From: Paenibacillus_G sp049942825
GTDB taxonomy: Bacteria > Bacillota > Bacilli > Paenibacillales > NBRC-103111
Direction of reading: 5' to 3'
Assembly: GCF_049942825.1 (NCBI RefSeq)
Contig: NZ_CP187970.1
Location: 3,844,001 to 3,908,000, forward strand
DNA: 64,000 nucleotides
Shown here: piece after piece, positions 1-7,537 of the stretch
Position numbering within the stretch: position 1 is the stretch's first letter
Layout of the letters: the number at the start of each line of letters is the position of its first letter
Notes under the pieces: generated by a model
What the model was told of the DNA's origin: nothing
Database searches by the model: none
What the model saw: the letters and a program-made list of their open reading frames with translations, nothing else
Position numbers and translations under genes: made by a program

Positions 1-255
1 GCCTCAATCGCAGGAAAACACAACAAGTCCGTCGCCCAAGTCGTGCTTCGCTGGCTTGTTCAGCGTGGAGTCGTTGTCATTCCGAAGTCGGTGAAGAAAG
101 AACGGATCGTTGAAAACTTCAACATATTCGATTTTGAGTTGAGCGTGGACGACATCGAACTAATTTCCACTCTCGATACGCAGGAAAGTCTTTTCTTATC
201 GTACCACGATCCGGCAGTTGCCAAAATGATGGGCAACTGGAAATTCGATTTGTAA
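1..255 (+). CDS. Aldo/keto reductase, C-terminal part (gene starts before the window)
   Basis: The frame is open from the first base and gives the last 84 residues of an NADPH-dependent aldo/keto reductase, a cytosolic enzyme that reduces aldehydes or ketones. The stretch VVVIPKSVKKERIVENF is the family's cofactor-binding signature near the C-terminus (the Lys-Ser pair contacts the 2'-phosphate of NADPH). The preceding helix, KSVAQVVLRWLVQRG, and the ending NFDFEL-like turn fit the 2,5-diketogluconate reductase / YtbE branch. The 5' end lies outside the window, so the real start cannot be given. A hairpin terminator follows about 40 bp after the stop. The substrate cannot be read from this fragment. 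Confidence 0.85.
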   Translation, partial: ASIAGKHNKSVAQVVLRWLVQRGVVVIPKSVKKERIVENFNIFDFELSVDDIELISTLDTQESLFLSYHDPAVAKMMGNWKFDL

Positions 256-297
256 CCTCGATGAAACTGTAAACTCATCATGCGTTTATCTATTGAG

Positions 298-326
298 AAA
301 GGACAGGGTGATCGCCTCTGTCCTTT
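298..326 (+). terminator. Rho-independent terminator after the aldo/keto reductase
   Basis: An inverted repeat AAAGGACAG / CTGTCCTTT with an 11-base loop is followed by CTTTACTT. It sits 43 bp after the reductase stop and before the end of the opposing MerR gene, so it probably serves convergent transcription. Confidence 0.7.
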
Positions 327-351
327 CTTTACTTGAATTGGGAAATTGAGC

Positions 352-735
352 CTAAATTTTAATACTAGTTCGTTTAATCTGGGATTCTAAAACATCATAA
401 AGAGCAAGCTTATAATTTATTTTATCCAAGTTAAAATAGAGATCCCCTATGCTTCTCTCTATTTCTTTTTTGTGATGGAGCATCATCAATTTTCGTTCTG
501 AAATGGTGGAGTCCCCTTCTTTGTATAAGTAAACGTATTTCTGAATTTGAGCAATCGGCATTCCTGTTGCCCGAAGCGCTGTAACAAAGTGGATCCAGCT
601 TAAATCTTCTTCGTCGTATAAACGCTTTCCATTTTCGTTTCTTTTAACATGCGGGAGCAATCCCTCTTTTTCGTAATATCGAAGTGTGTGTGCGGCTATT
701 TCCGTTATTTCAGTAACTTCTTTAATAGTCAACAT
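352..735 (-). CDS. MerR family transcriptional regulator (AdhR/CadR-like)
   Basis: A 127-residue one-domain regulator. The N-terminus is the MerR winged helix-turn-helix (TIKEVTEITEIAAHTLRYYEKEGLLP, written here only as the family signature HTLRYYEKEGLLP), followed by the second wing and a long dimerisation coiled coil (about residues 75-115). No cysteine cluster for metals is visible, so it resembles the aldehyde/electrophile-responsive AdhR group rather than metal sensors. It diverges from the short-chain dehydrogenase at 965. Two copies of a TTAAAG..CTTTAA-like site lie between the two genes, one near its own start (758-773) and one inside the spacer of the dehydrogenase promoter. This fits a MerR protein that controls itself and its neighbour. 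The inducer is unknown. Confidence 0.85.
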   Translation of the reverse strand: MLTIKEVTEITEIAAHTLRYYEKEGLLPHVKRNENGKRLYDEEDLSWIHFVTALRATGMPIAQIQKYVYLYKEGDSTISERKLMMLHHKKEIERSIGDLYFNLDKINYKLALYDVLESQIKRTSIKI

Positions 736-757
736 AATAAACTTTCATCGCCTCCTG

Positions 758-773
758 TTAAAGTGCGCTTTAA
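758..773. promoter_or_regulatory. Probable MerR operator near the merR start
   Basis: TTAAAGTGCGCTTTAA is a near-perfect palindrome (one mismatched pair) 23 bp upstream of the MerR start codon. A related half-conserved copy lies in the divergent promoter at 897-912. The likely reader is the MerR protein at 352-735, by inference. Confidence 0.55.
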
Positions 774-892
774 ATGGTTTCTTCAACTTTATTAATTGAA
801 TTTTCTGATTTCATGCCATAAAAAGAAAAAACGAGGATTAAAACAAGGTGTTTTCTGTTCCATTATACACTTATTATTTTCCAAAAAAACCC

Positions 893-923
893 TTGACTTA
901 AAGCGAACTTCATAAATTATGAT
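893..923 (+). promoter_or_regulatory. MerR-type promoter with 19-bp spacer
   Basis: TTGACT (893-898) and TATGAT (918-923) are separated by 19 bp rather than the usual 17. Long spacers are the hallmark of promoters that MerR proteins activate by twisting the DNA. The spacer carries a CTTAAAG/GAACTTC dyad related to the operator at 758-773. The transcript would start about 30 bp before the dehydrogenase. Confidence 0.65.
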
Positions 924-964
924 GGCAAGGTAATTAAAAAACATTTTTGAAAGGACGGATAACG

Positions 965-1753
965 TTGAAAGGGAAAATTTTAGAACAAGAAGCTGCACAG
1001 ACCACGATTTCCATCGTCACTGGCGGCAGCCGGGGGCTTGGTCGTAATACGGCCATTAGTATTGCGCGTCATGGCGGTGATGTCATTTTGACCTATCGCA
1101 GCCGAGCAGAAGAAGCAAAATCAGTCGTTGCTGAGATCGAAGCTCTGGGGTGTAAAGCGGTCGCTCTACAACTCGATATGGAAAACACATCCAGCTTCTC
1201 TGGCTTTGCTCAGACGGTTGGTTCTATTTTGCAATCGAATTGGGGTAACTCCACTTTCAATCATCTGGTGAATAATGCCGGTCATGGGGAAATGGTAAGC
1301 TTTGCCGAAACCACAGAGGCTCAATTCGACGGCCTGTTCAATGTGCATGTCAAGGGCGTATTTTTTTTGACTCAAGCCCTGCTGCCGCTTCTTGCAGATG
1401 GTGGTCGTATTGTTAACTTCTCAACAGGTCTTACTCGAGTCTCTTATCCCGGCTTCTCGGCTTACTCTGCAGCTAAGGGTGCAGTAGAAATTCTAACCAT
1501 CTATATGGCAAAAGAGCTGGGCCACCGGGGTATCACTGTTAATACCATTGCACCTGGTGCCATTGAAACCGATTTTTTAGGCGGCGCTGTGCGTGACACG
1601 CCTGCTTACAATAATGCGTTTGCTTCGATGGTTGCCCTTGGTCGTGTCGGCGTGCCTGAAGATATTGGTCCCGCAGTCGCCAGTCTACTCGATCCCCACA
1701 ATCGCTGGGTTAATGCACAGCGAATCGAAATCTCTGGTGGTCAGAACATTTGA
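965..1753 (+). CDS. Short-chain dehydrogenase/reductase
   Basis: A classical SDR of 262 residues, an NAD(P)-dependent cytosolic oxidoreductase. Visible motifs in order are the dinucleotide-binding TGGSRGLG, NNAG, and the catalytic pattern with Ser in NFSTG and YSAAKG (Tyr and Lys three residues apart in SAYSAAKGA). NTIAPGAIETDF and the C-terminal ISGGQNI complete the fold. I place the start at the TTG at 965 because AAAGGA sits 9 bp ahead of it; the TTG at 947 would overlap that ribosome binding site. It is the likely target of the divergent MerR regulator, which points to a stress or aldehyde/ketone detoxification role. The substrate is not predictable. Confidence 0.85.
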   Translation: MKGKILEQEAAQTTISIVTGGSRGLGRNTAISIARHGGDVILTYRSRAEEAKSVVAEIEALGCKAVALQLDMENTSSFSGFAQTVGSILQSNWGNSTFNHLVNNAGHGEMVSFAETTEAQFDGLFNVHVKGVFFLTQALLPLLADGGRIVNFSTGLTRVSYPGFSAYSAAKGAVEILTIYMAKELGHRGITVNTIAPGAIETDFLGGAVRDTPAYNNAFASMVALGRVGVPEDIGPAVASLLDPHNRWVNAQRIEISGGQNI

Positions 1754-1775
1754 TTGCTCAAGGCGTAAGGTAAAC

Positions 1776-2012
1776 ATGTCAACATTTAAAGATGCAAGCT
1801 TAGGATTAGCAGCAGCAATGTGTGGTTCAACGTTGAGTCCAACGGATGCCCTTACTTCAATGAAACAGGGAGCAAAACCGCGGTGGTCTGCTCCCTTTTA
1901 TGGTCTAATTATCATTGATCTTGCCTTCCAGATTCTCGAATATTGCTGTCGCCAGAAAATGGAGGAACACGGCATGCTTGATTACAAGTCGCTCTGGTTT
2001 CATAACCTCTAA
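1776..2012 (+). CDS. Small hypothetical protein, 78 aa
   Basis: An ATG preceded by TAAGG (5-bp spacing) opens a 78-residue frame starting 22 bp after the dehydrogenase stop and ending at a hairpin. The middle contains a short hydrophobic stretch (FYGLIIIDLAFQIL, about residues 40-55) that might be a membrane helix. I do not recognise a family. It could be a co-transcribed small protein or a decayed remnant. Confidence 0.35.
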   Translation: MSTFKDASLGLAAAMCGSTLSPTDALTSMKQGAKPRWSAPFYGLIIIDLAFQILEYCCRQKMEEHGMLDYKSLWFHNL

Positions 2013-2034
2013 CCAGGGACAGCTGCCCTTGGTT
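2011..2034. terminator. Hairpin between convergent genes
   Basis: AACCAGGG and CCCTTGGTT pair around a 7-base loop (one bulged base). It follows the small plus-strand frame and precedes the end of the minus-strand gene at 2075. There is only a weak T-rich tail (GTTGTTGTT). Confidence 0.4.
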
Positions 2035-2074
2035 GTTGTTCAACCGGCTGAGACAGGTTAGCTTCCATCCTTAA

Positions 2075-4033
2075 CTAGTTTTGTCGCTGAACTGTGAAAT
2101 CCTGCTGCCATAGGATCCTGCCGCCGATCTCTAGTCTGGCCCGTAGTTGGTTCGGCCCGACCTTCAGCTGCTTGACCGCATTGTACTGGAACAGAGCCAT
2201 GTCCCACTGAAGAGGTGCAACCCATTCCGAGTAAGCCTGGACGGCCTCTGACGGCGGAGCTCCGAGCTCCTCCAGCGTCAGCCGGGGCCTTAGCTCTGGT
2301 GCAGCATTGACAGGGAGCTGCTGTATACTGTCCCTGAAGGCTACATTGAGCTCCATCTGGTGTGTATCGACCGATGAAGGAATGGCAAGAGCCGTCACAT
2401 TGTACGTCTGAAGGGTGAAGGTGAGAGAAGAATCAACCTTAGCTATGAGAGAGCCGAATAGGGTCCGTATATCGGCTTCGTTCAGATATAGCTCCCCATC
2501 GGACGAGATCCGCGGCGCTGCGGTTAAGCTCATCACCCGAACCTCTTTGCCGTTCCAGAGCGTTATTGCCTGCTGTGAGCCCGGCTGAATACGGAATCCA
2601 TAACTGAACTTGTTGCTCTGATAAGTGGTCCAGCCGCCTGACTTGCTTTGATCATAACGAAAACCCTCGGATAGAAAAGGAATGGATACATACCAAGAGT
2701 TATCGAGCATATATCCTACTCGCCGGTCCTGAACCTTCAGCTCGTCCCCATCGATTTTCGCACTGTTGTAGAACAACGTGAAAAATGACATGTCCACAGC
2801 GGGGTCAGATCCTTGACCGACAATGCGATCGGTGTATGGATTTAATTTCAGCCAGACAAGACCGACATAAGAATCGACTTGGTACCAACGGTTCCCTGAC
2901 GCATCATCCCAGTAACTAATCGGGTGAAGAATCTGTGGCGCCGCTTGTGCGAACTTATACCATATACCCGAGGTCGGATAGCTCATCAGCTGCGCATTGG
3001 AGTTCAATTGAATGGCCGCGGACGTTGGCTTGGCATCAATAGGATCGGCAAACTGTTTATTCACCCAGCCATCTCCAGCCGAGGTATGGACATGATACCA
3101 GTTTGGTTCCTCCGTCGTATTCCCATATGGATTGTTATCAATTCGTTCGAACACCTCGACGCTCTGAGGCGGGAGAATCGCTACCTCTTCCCCATAAGAA
3201 TATGGCTGTGCAAAAAGCGTCGTTCTCGTATCCAGCTTCAGTGTTTCTTGTGACGATTCGATCCTCGCTCCTCGGGAAAATACCCATTGAACACCGTTCT
3301 CTGTCTCTACCCGGTAGGCAGTGCTGTTGAATGGTGATATGAACTCAGCAGTTATTTTTCCTTCGCCACTCGGTATGCCGGATTCGTTCAAAAAATAAGC
3401 TTTCTCTGGCACAATGCTCCGCAGCGTTCCAATATGATTCAGCGGAATTCGAATCCACTGATCGCCAAGCCAGGTCGTACGGATCCGCAACCAAGTCAAC
3501 GCGCTGTTATCGGAAGTATCCGCAGCAAACCACCTTTTCGCCGCACTCACCACTTCGACATCCTGCGGTGCAAGCGTCCCCGTTGAGGGTTTACTCGTAG
3601 TCGGATTGGCGTACATCAATGTGTTATCCAGCAGCGATATTTGTTTCGGAGGATCTACATCCAGTGCGTTTGAAGGAACATGGATCCACTTATCACCGAG
3701 CCAAGTGCGTACCTTCCACCAATTATTTGCTTCCGACCAAGGCATGCCCGCCTTGACTACCTGTACCTTCTGAGGAGCCAAATAGCCCTGGGGCTGACCG
3801 CCAGAGTCCTCGTATTTGTCATAAAAAGGAATGCTGCTCAGCAGCCGAATGACTGCAGGCACTCTACCCGATTCAGGTATCTCCGAAGGGAACATCTCGA
3901 ATTGAATGGCTGGCTGCACGCTAGGCACAGGCTTCCAAACATCCGCTACCTCTTCCGCCGATGCCCCGACCGTTCCTGTCACGATGACTTGTGTTCCCAC
4001 CACAGCCGCAATGGCTGCTCTTCTCCAATTCAT
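2075..4033 (-). CDS. Secreted protein with SH3-like repeats and a copper-amine-oxidase-like domain
   Basis: A 652-residue exported protein. The N-terminus is a signal peptide (positive RR, hydrophobic core, cleavage near ASA-EE at about residue 27). Residues about 70-400 hold at least four bacterial SH3-like units, seen as repeated patterns of the type WWKVRTWLGDKWI, WLRIRTTWLGDQWI, WYHVHTSAGDGWV and WYQVDSYVGLVWL. Residues about 420-540 (TLFYNSAKIDG... to DGELYLNEADIRTLFG) resemble the copper amine oxidase N-terminal-like domain common in Paenibacillus surface proteins. The last 80 residues look like a beta-sandwich. It likely binds cell-wall glycans or peptides outside the cell. No catalytic motif is visible. 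GGAGTG lies 7 bp before the ATG. Confidence 0.7.
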   Translation of the reverse strand: MNWRRAAIAAVVGTQVIVTGTVGASAEEVADVWKPVPSVQPAIQFEMFPSEIPESGRVPAVIRLLSSIPFYDKYEDSGGQPQGYLAPQKVQVVKAGMPWSEANNWWKVRTWLGDKWIHVPSNALDVDPPKQISLLDNTLMYANPTTSKPSTGTLAPQDVEVVSAAKRWFAADTSDNSALTWLRIRTTWLGDQWIRIPLNHIGTLRSIVPEKAYFLNESGIPSGEGKITAEFISPFNSTAYRVETENGVQWVFSRGARIESSQETLKLDTRTTLFAQPYSYGEEVAILPPQSVEVFERIDNNPYGNTTEEPNWYHVHTSAGDGWVNKQFADPIDAKPTSAAIQLNSNAQLMSYPTSGIWYKFAQAAPQILHPISYWDDASGNRWYQVDSYVGLVWLKLNPYTDRIVGQGSDPAVDMSFFTLFYNSAKIDGDELKVQDRRVGYMLDNSWYVSIPFLSEGFRYDQSKSGGWTTYQSNKFSYGFRIQPGSQQAITLWNGKEVRVMSLTAAPRISSDGELYLNEADIRTLFGSLIAKVDSSLTFTLQTYNVTALAIPSSVDTHQMELNVAFRDSIQQLPVNAAPELRPRLTLEELGAPPSEAVQAYSEWVAPLQWDMALFQYNAVKQLKVGPNQLRARLEIGGRILWQQDFTVQRQN

Positions 4034-4575
4034 CGGATCACACTCCTATCCATTCTTTCTATGAAAACCAGCACAGATGGTTTTACTCGATATCAGTGCC
4101 TATGTATTCGTCTGCAATGTGATAACGAAGCTTCGATTACACCCTGATTACCAGTTTTGTCCTCCGGCACCGCCACCGCGCGCAAAAGTTAAACTCCCGT
4201 TAGCGCAGCGAAAGACAACCGGTCGATTTGGCCGGCTGCCTTCGCTGCGGTCGTTCAACTAAGCTTCCTGTTTTGGTTGAAACTATCCGACCTCGTTTAA
4301 CTAAACACGCCATTGAAACTTGAGATTAAATACTGTCGTTGTCGCAGTGACATTGGATTTTGTATGTTTATTCCAGATTGTACCCGTACTTTCCTGCCTT
4401 TGTGAACTATCAAGTATTTTCGAAACGATTAAAGGATCCACCTGTTAACGCAGCGAAGGCAGCCGGTCGCTCTGGCCAGCTAATGACTGCATGTTCTTGT
4501 CATTTGCGGTTAAGAATATATGTTCTTGTCCTCCGACATTGTGCGAAATCAGCAGCTGTTGCGTAACCTGAATTT
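4034..4575. repeat. Gene-free 540 bp made of short repeats and hairpins
   Basis: No convincing gene is present. Two direct copies of about 37 bp (4199-4235 and 4444-4480; shared core CGCAGCGAA...CCGGTCG..T.TGGCC) occur. The first also forms a large imperfect hairpin with an inverted third arm (4204-4249: CGCAGCGAA against TTCGCTGCG). The stretch also contains one full and one partial copy of a dispersed repeat whose core is TATATGTTCTTGTCCTCC (full at 4505-4537; partial TTTTGTCCTCCGGCACC at about 4155-4171). The remainder holds the promoter zone of the secreted protein gene. Confidence 0.6.
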
Positions 4576-4998
4576 TCAAATCTCTATGTTTGTCCCCAAA
4601 AACTCAAGATACTTTGGGTCGTCTTCCCTAAAAATCTCAATACCGGCGCCCATGTAAGCCCGAGTTAACTCGTCAGCTGCCTTTTCAAAGTTTTCCTGTT
4701 CGTAATATAACTGCCCCAGCCGAAGATGAATATACGGATTACCCAACCCCCTCGGACACTGTACGGCATTAAAAAAGCACTTGAAAGCCTTATCGTAATT
4801 TTTCATGCGATAGTGGACATCCCCAATAGCTGCATATATCCAGGTAGCGGCCTCCCATTCTTGATGATTTTCAGGCAATAAACGGAGGGCGGCAATATAA
4901 TTTTTCTTGGCGGCATCAAGATCACCTGATTTCACTAAATCATCGCCTTGTTTACATAGAGCATTAATTGCGGAATAATTGGAATCTGAGAGCTGCAA
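4576..4998 (-). CDS. Small tetratricopeptide-repeat protein
   Basis: A 140-residue soluble protein composed almost entirely of TPR helices. Repeats are visible around residues 13-46 (GDDLVKSGDLDAAKKNY), 52-82 (IYAAIGDVHYRMKNYDKAF) and 88-120 (HLRLGQLYYEQENFEKAADE), each with the Gly/Ala-Tyr-Ala pattern. The start is a TTG preceded by AGGAGA. TPR proteins act as protein-binding scaffolds; nothing in the surroundings shows the partner. It is a single gene flanked by repeat-rich DNA. Confidence 0.7.
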   Translation of the reverse strand: MQLSDSNYSAINALCKQGDDLVKSGDLDAAKKNYIAALRLLPENHQEWEAATWIYAAIGDVHYRMKNYDKAFKCFFNAVQCPRGLGNPYIHLRLGQLYYEQENFEKAADELTRAYMGAGIEIFREDDPKYLEFLGTNIEI

Positions 4999-5143
4999 CG
5001 CGATCTCTCCTGTTCTATTCGATTGGATAAATGAATTTTAGCTAATGACCGTTTTTTTGTTGACATTAGGAATCCTAGAGAAGGAATTACAATGCTGCCT
5101 CTTCTCGGTATGCCCTTGCCCCCTTCTCTTCCCGCAACTCTCT

Positions 5144-5761
5144 CTACGGATGATCCATTGGCGTCTGCTGTTTTTGCCGATCCCTGATCCCATCTAGGAA
5201 GAGCCGGATGACGTTCATGCTGTTATCCAAATCTGTCTCGTCGGGCGTGCGACTTGCCAGCCAAAGGGAGGTTTCGTTAAGCGCTCCTGAAATGAAATGC
5301 GCCATGGCGTCTGCGGACTCGCCCGGAATATGTCCCTGTTCATGCATCAGCTCCAGCTGTTCCCGCAGGAGACGCATAGAGTATTTCCCATCCATCACCC
5401 TCCATACATCCCAGCCCATGATAGCGGGGCCGTCAATCAGCAGGATACGTTTTCGGCTCTGTTCCACCTCTGCCAGCACGAAGGCCCTGCAGCCTAAATA
5501 AAGCTGCTCCCAGACCTCATCCGCACCGGATGCCGCGTCCTCCACTTGTTCGGAAACTTCCAGCTGTACCGTTTCGAGTACAATACGGAACAGCTCCTTT
5601 TTGCTGCGAAAATGATGATACACGGCTCCCCGCGTCACGTCCGCTTCCTGCACGATCGATTCGAGCGCCGCGCCAGCGTACCCATACTCGGTGAAATGGT
5701 TACGTGCCACCTCCATCAGCCTGCGGATGGTTTGGTGGGCTTCCTCCTTACTTCTCCTCAT
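5144..5761 (-). CDS. TetR family transcriptional regulator
   Basis: A 205-residue repressor with an N-terminal helix-turn-helix (FTEYGYAGAALESIVQEADVT, shown by the signature RGAVYHHFRSKKELF at about residues 40-54) and a helical ligand-binding C-terminal domain. I chose the ATG at 5761 because it makes a normal N-terminus (MRRSKEEAHQTIRRL) with GGAGGC upstream; the longer frame to 5806 lies inside the preceding gene. It overlaps the end of the glyoxalase-fold gene by 14 bp, so the two are translationally coupled. The regulated target is probably this pair, by inference. Confidence 0.85.
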   Translation of the reverse strand: MRRSKEEAHQTIRRLMEVARNHFTEYGYAGAALESIVQEADVTRGAVYHHFRSKKELFRIVLETVQLEVSEQVEDAASGADEVWEQLYLGCRAFVLAEVEQSRKRILLIDGPAIMGWDVWRVMDGKYSMRLLREQLELMHEQGHIPGESADAMAHFISGALNETSLWLASRTPDETDLDNSMNVIRLFLDGIRDRQKQQTPMDHP

Positions 5762-6173
5762 GATGATCCGAAGTCGCCTCCCATACGGCCTCTGTGTACT
5801 GTTCACGGAAGTCTCCTGCGGGAGGAATTATGGTAATGACGTCGATCAATACCCCATTCAGATCGCAGGTGATAAAATGCCGCTGCCCAAACTCTTCACT
5901 CTGGATGTCCTGGATGAGAGGCAGCTTGTGCGTAAGAATGAGACGATCGTATTCCTCGTCGACACGGTCAACCTCCAGGTTGAGCAGCAGGCCTTTACCC
6001 CCTCCACGGTAAGCCGCGGGCACTGTTGAATGGTTCGCGTCGAGAATGGCCAGCTCAAACGGAAGAGAGCCGCCGGCCGCTCGTAGACTAACGTACCAAT
6101 CCGTCTCGAATACCGGTTCGAATCCAAAATAATTCATGTAAAAGGCTGCGGTGTCTGCAACCCTGTCTGTCAT
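5748..6173 (-). CDS. Glyoxalase/bleomycin-resistance (VOC) fold protein
   Basis: A 141-residue member of the vicinal oxygen chelate superfamily. Typical pieces are the opening helix TAAFYMNYFGFEPVFETDWYV, the strand GLLLNLEVDRVDEEYDRL, and the closing strands RHFITCDLNGVLIDVITII (each within its expected place). The first beta strand of most relatives lies before this ATG, but the frame meets a stop 18 bp upstream, so the N-terminus looks about ten residues short. Metal-binding residues cannot be assigned with confidence; Glu and His positions are partly present. It is co-transcribed with the TetR gene, which suggests a resistance or detoxification unit. Confidence 0.7.
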   Translation of the reverse strand: MTDRVADTAAFYMNYFGFEPVFETDWYVSLRAAGGSLPFELAILDANHSTVPAAYRGGGKGLLLNLEVDRVDEEYDRLILTHKLPLIQDIQSEEFGQRHFITCDLNGVLIDVITIIPPAGDFREQYTEAVWEATSDHHEEK

Positions 6174-6207
6174 CAGTCTCCGCTCTATTCAACGATGAGA
6201 ACAAGTA

Positions 6208-6852
6208 TTATATACGGAGATCATCTTCTTTCATACGATTGTACTGGTTCTTCAACTTAAAGGCGCAATACAAAGCTGCAATGACGACGACCGGTAGGAA
6301 TAACCACATTAAACCTCTGAAGACGGCGAAGGGCGTTTCAAAAAGAAAGGACCTCCAAAATGCCTCCCCTTCCAGCTCCCAAAGTCCTGGTGTGAAATAC
6401 AGCAGCTTCGGGTTCAATATCGCGCCCGGGTCGATGCTTTCGCTGCGGATCAGCGAGAACATAACAATGGCATAGACGCATGCCAGCAGTGCCCACAGAT
6501 CAGACAGCCTCTTATAGCGTATGGCCTTGGAATCGACATCCGAGAAGATCTCCTTGCTTCCTTCCTTATCAGCTTTCCGGAAGTACTGAAAACCGGAGTT
6601 TTTCGTACCGCTGATATGCTCCCAGCCGCTATCTTCGAATAGAGCCCGATAATCCTCGAAATCCGACGCCTGCTTGAAGGTACGGTAGTCCATCTTGATG
6701 GTGGCCGCTTCCGGCAGATCTCGCCGGAATTTATACCCGAGCCACGTCTTTTTCTCCAGTCGAATCCCCTGCTGGGCCAAATCGCTTAGCCACTGTTCTT
6801 CTTTCTCGAGATTCATGAACACCTTGTATTTCCTCACAGTGATCTCCCCCAT
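6208..6852 (-). CDS. DUF2812 membrane protein
   Basis: A 214-residue protein. The soluble N-terminal half (MGEITVRKYKVFMNLEKEE, EQWLSDLAQQGIRLEK, SGWEHISGTKNSGFQYFRK) matches DUF2812, and two or three membrane helices follow (about residues 117-135, 165-180 and 183-202). It starts 6 bp after the PadR gene stop, so both are on one transcript. PadR plus DUF2812 is a recurrent Firmicute pair. By analogy the membrane protein may sense or help export something, but no function is established and I do not propose one. Confidence 0.75.
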   Translation of the reverse strand: MGEITVRKYKVFMNLEKEEQWLSDLAQQGIRLEKKTWLGYKFRRDLPEAATIKMDYRTFKQASDFEDYRALFEDSGWEHISGTKNSGFQYFRKADKEGSKEIFSDVDSKAIRYKRLSDLWALLACVYAIVMFSLIRSESIDPGAILNPKLLYFTPGLWELEGEAFWRSFLFETPFAVFRGLMWLFLPVVVIAALYCAFKLKNQYNRMKEDDLRI

Positions 6853-6858
6853 TCAATG

Positions 6859-7170
6859 TTAGGTTATCAGCTTTGCGGTAACGTTAATCATATGCTGCAT
6901 GCGGTCGCGGTCAAGCCGAAGCATCTCCAGGCCCTTCTCGGTTATACCGTACACCTTACGCCGACTGTCCTCACTGGCAACTTGCTGAATGAACTTCAGC
7001 TTGATCAAATTCTCCGTCGCGCCATAAAGTGTTCCTGCGGCCATTCGTACTTGCCCTCCGCTAAGCTCCTCTACCTTCTGCATAATAAGGTACCCGTGCG
7101 CAGGTTCGATCACCGACAGCAGAATGTAGTAGACCGTCTCGGTCAACGGCAGGCGCTTATCCCTTTCCAT
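6859..7170 (-). CDS. PadR family transcriptional regulator
   Basis: A 103-residue winged-helix repressor: ERDKRLPLTETVYYILLSV, HGYLIMQKVEELSGG, VRMAAGTLYGATENL and RRKVYGITEKG are the PadR hallmarks (the recognition helix is the AGTLYGA segment). The ATG at 7170 has GGAGGG 6 bp upstream, while the frame extending to 7200 has no such site. A 9-bp inverted repeat at 7225-7251 lies just upstream and is a good candidate for autorepression. It heads the two-gene unit with the DUF2812 membrane protein. Confidence 0.85.
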   Translation of the reverse strand: MERDKRLPLTETVYYILLSVIEPAHGYLIMQKVEELSGGQVRMAAGTLYGATENLIKLKFIQQVASEDSRRKVYGITEKGLEMLRLDRDRMQHMINVTAKLIT

Positions 7171-7224
7171 GTTAGCCCTCCAATGTACGTATTTCACCAT
7201 GTATATCGCTTTGCTATATAGAAT

Positions 7225-7251
7225 AACTGTATAGTTACACTATATACAGTT
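7225..7251. promoter_or_regulatory. Candidate PadR operator
   Basis: AACTGTATA (7225-7233) and TATACAGTT (7243-7251) form a perfect 9-bp inverted repeat in the AT-rich promoter zone 55-80 bp upstream of the PadR start. PadR-type repressors bind such dyads with TATA-rich centres. The assignment rests on position and symmetry. Confidence 0.55.
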
Positions 7252-7296
7252 GAACTGAATATTGCAATACTCTAGCACAGAAAATGAAAAGAAAAA

Positions 7297-7318
7297 AGCA
7301 GCCGTTCGTTCGGCTGCT
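7297..7318 (-). terminator. Rho-independent terminator on the minus strand
   Basis: AGCAGCCG and CGGCTGCT pair around a 6-base loop, and on the minus strand the stem is followed by TTTTTTC. It ends minus-strand transcription arriving from the MFS gene at 7538-8767. Confidence 0.7.
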
Positions 7319-7335
7319 GTCGCTACACAGAGGCC

Positions 7336-7518
7336 ATGGCCCAGAGTATGGTCGACATGGACATAGCCGGAGTGGACGGGATCTTCAACGCGCTCCGGCG
7401 TACGCCGGAAAACACCTCGCCCACCAGCTTCCGCCAGTGGGCGGCAGCTGTTCTAAAACCGGCCTTCGACGCAAAAAAAACTGAACGTAGAGGCCAATTT
7501 ATCATAGCGTGTGGCTAA
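7336..7518 (+). pseudogene. Possible C-terminal remnant of an NmrA/SDR-type oxidoreductase
   Basis: This 60-residue plus-strand frame reads like the tail of an NAD(P)-binding NmrA-like protein (DIAGVDGIFNALRRTPENTS followed by TSFRQWAAAVLKPAF). No N-terminal nucleotide-binding part exists upstream; a minus-strand terminator and the PadR promoter fill that space. An antisense frame of the same length exists on the other strand and reads like nothing. I treat it as a gene fragment, with modest confidence. Confidence 0.35.
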
Positions 7519-7537
7519 TCGGCGATAATTCTTCACT

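Noticed and set aside
7323..7505. 60-aa minus-strand frame ending at the terminator at 7297
   Set aside because: It is antisense to the more protein-like NmrA-type tail and lacks a ribosome binding site; the terminator is better explained by the MFS gene.
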